A DNA stretch of 6,012 nt. Origin: an uncultured Eubacteriales bacterium (GTDB lineage: Bacteria; Bacillota; Clostridia; Oscillospirales; Oscillospiraceae). The notes below the pieces were generated by a model. The model did not search any database. It was not told the origin of the DNA and worked only from the letters and a program-made list of their open reading frames with translations. Location: positions 1 to 6,012 of the forward strand of contig CABVBV010000129.1 of assembly GCA_902496595.1 (NCBI GenBank). Direction: 5' to 3'. This document shows, one piece after another, positions 5,839 through 6,012 of this stretch; the first letter of the stretch is position 1; every line of letters starts with the position of its first letter. The translations under genes and the position numbers were made by a program.

Positions 5839-5905
5839 GAACATTGACAAAACTCTGACGCAGGTTTTGGCGGGTAGATTGTGCCTAATTTATCATGTAA
5901 TATGT

Positions 5906-5915
5906 GCAAATTTGC
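5906..5915. promoter_or_regulatory. 10-bp palindrome next to the right-end promoter
   Basis: GCAAATTTGC is a perfect palindrome directly upstream of the -35 box at 5916. It is enclosed by a nearly perfect outer inverted repeat, with CCTAATTTA (5884-5892) pairing with TAATTTAGG (5921-5929) at 8 of 9 positions. It may be an operator, or chance in AT-rich DNA. Confidence 0.35.
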
Positions 5916-5944
5916 TTGCTTAATTTAGGTTGTTTTGGTATTAT
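5916..5944 (+). promoter_or_regulatory. Extended -10 promoter for a plus-strand gene beyond the right edge
   Basis: TATTAT (5939-5944) is preceded by an extended -10 TGG element (5936-5938) and lies 17 bp from a weak TTGCTT -35 box (5916-5921, 3 of 6 matches). Transcription would start near 5951, giving a leader of about 60 nt. Confidence 0.5.
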
Positions 5945-5961
5945 TAATGACGTAGAGACTT

Positions 5962-5995
5962 GACGGATGATGGCGCTTTCCGCATCCGTCTTTTT
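5962..5995 (+). terminator. Terminator-like hairpin in the leader of the right-edge gene (possible attenuator)
   Basis: GACGGATG (5962-5969) pairs perfectly with CATCCGTC (5983-5990) around a 13-nt loop, and five T follow (5991-5995). This is an intrinsic terminator shape. It lies between the predicted promoter and a strong ribosome binding site only 5 nt past the T-run, so it is either a leader attenuator or the end of a short non-coding transcript. No full riboswitch core is recognisable in the short leader. Confidence 0.6.
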
Positions 5996-5999
5996 CGGT

Positions 6000-6007
6000 G
6001 GGAGGTG
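6000..6007 (+). promoter_or_regulatory. Ribosome binding site of a gene starting at or just past the right edge
   Basis: GGGAGGTG (6000-6007) is a near-ideal Shine-Dalgarno site. The final base of the window, A6012, lies at proper spacing to be the first base of an ATG. The gene itself is not visible. Confidence 0.6.
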
Positions 6008-6012
6008 TATCA

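Noticed and set aside
5844..5849. Consensus TTGACA as a -35 box
   Set aside because: No acceptable -10 box lies 16-19 bp downstream; the nearest candidate, TAGATT at 5875, is 25 bp away. It may be chance next to the palindrome cluster.

Overview
The window looks like chromosomal DNA from a Clostridia-type member of the Bacillota with GC-rich genes. The evidence is a BceS/BceR-like two-component pair, a lipoprotein secretion signal, GGAGG-type ribosome binding sites, and AT-rich intergenic regions with consensus TATAAT boxes set against GC-rich coding sequence. This placement is inferred from gene character only; no rRNA, tRNA, CRISPR array, insertion sequence or phage gene is visible.

Layout from left to right. 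At 1-319 (minus) is the N-terminal part of a G3E-family (CobW/CooC/UreG-like) GTPase, cut by the window edge. A 97-bp divergent spacer follows, with a good promoter for the next gene. At 417-1601 (plus) is a single-domain family 3 glycoside hydrolase of the NagZ type with a lipoprotein signal. It converges on a minus-strand operon whose terminator hairpin lies at the junction. The operon reads right to left: glyA (serine hydroxymethyltransferase, 4561-3317), an OmpR-family response regulator (3313-2642) and an intramembrane-sensing histidine kinase (2629-1646). The genes are 3 and 12 nt apart, with one visible promoter ahead of glyA. A 166-bp spacer and a perfect 22-bp inverted repeat separate glyA from a minus-strand gene (5722-4841) for a stand-alone E2/CAT-fold acyltransferase-like protein. 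The last 290 bases are a divergent regulatory region with several palindromes, a plus-strand promoter, a terminator-like leader hairpin and a ribosome binding site for a gene that starts at or just beyond the right edge.

How the genes may work together. The kinase and regulator resemble the Bce/Gra class, which usually senses cell-wall-active peptides together with a BceAB-type ABC transporter. No transporter gene is present here, and the pair instead sits downstream of glyA, which supplies glycine and one-carbon units. The convergent hydrolase probably acts on N-acetylglucosaminyl cell-wall fragments outside the membrane, so a cell-envelope theme is possible but unproven. The acyltransferase-like protein keeps the fold signature but has Glu where the catalytic His of the HxxxDG motif belongs. 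That makes it the least understood gene in the window.
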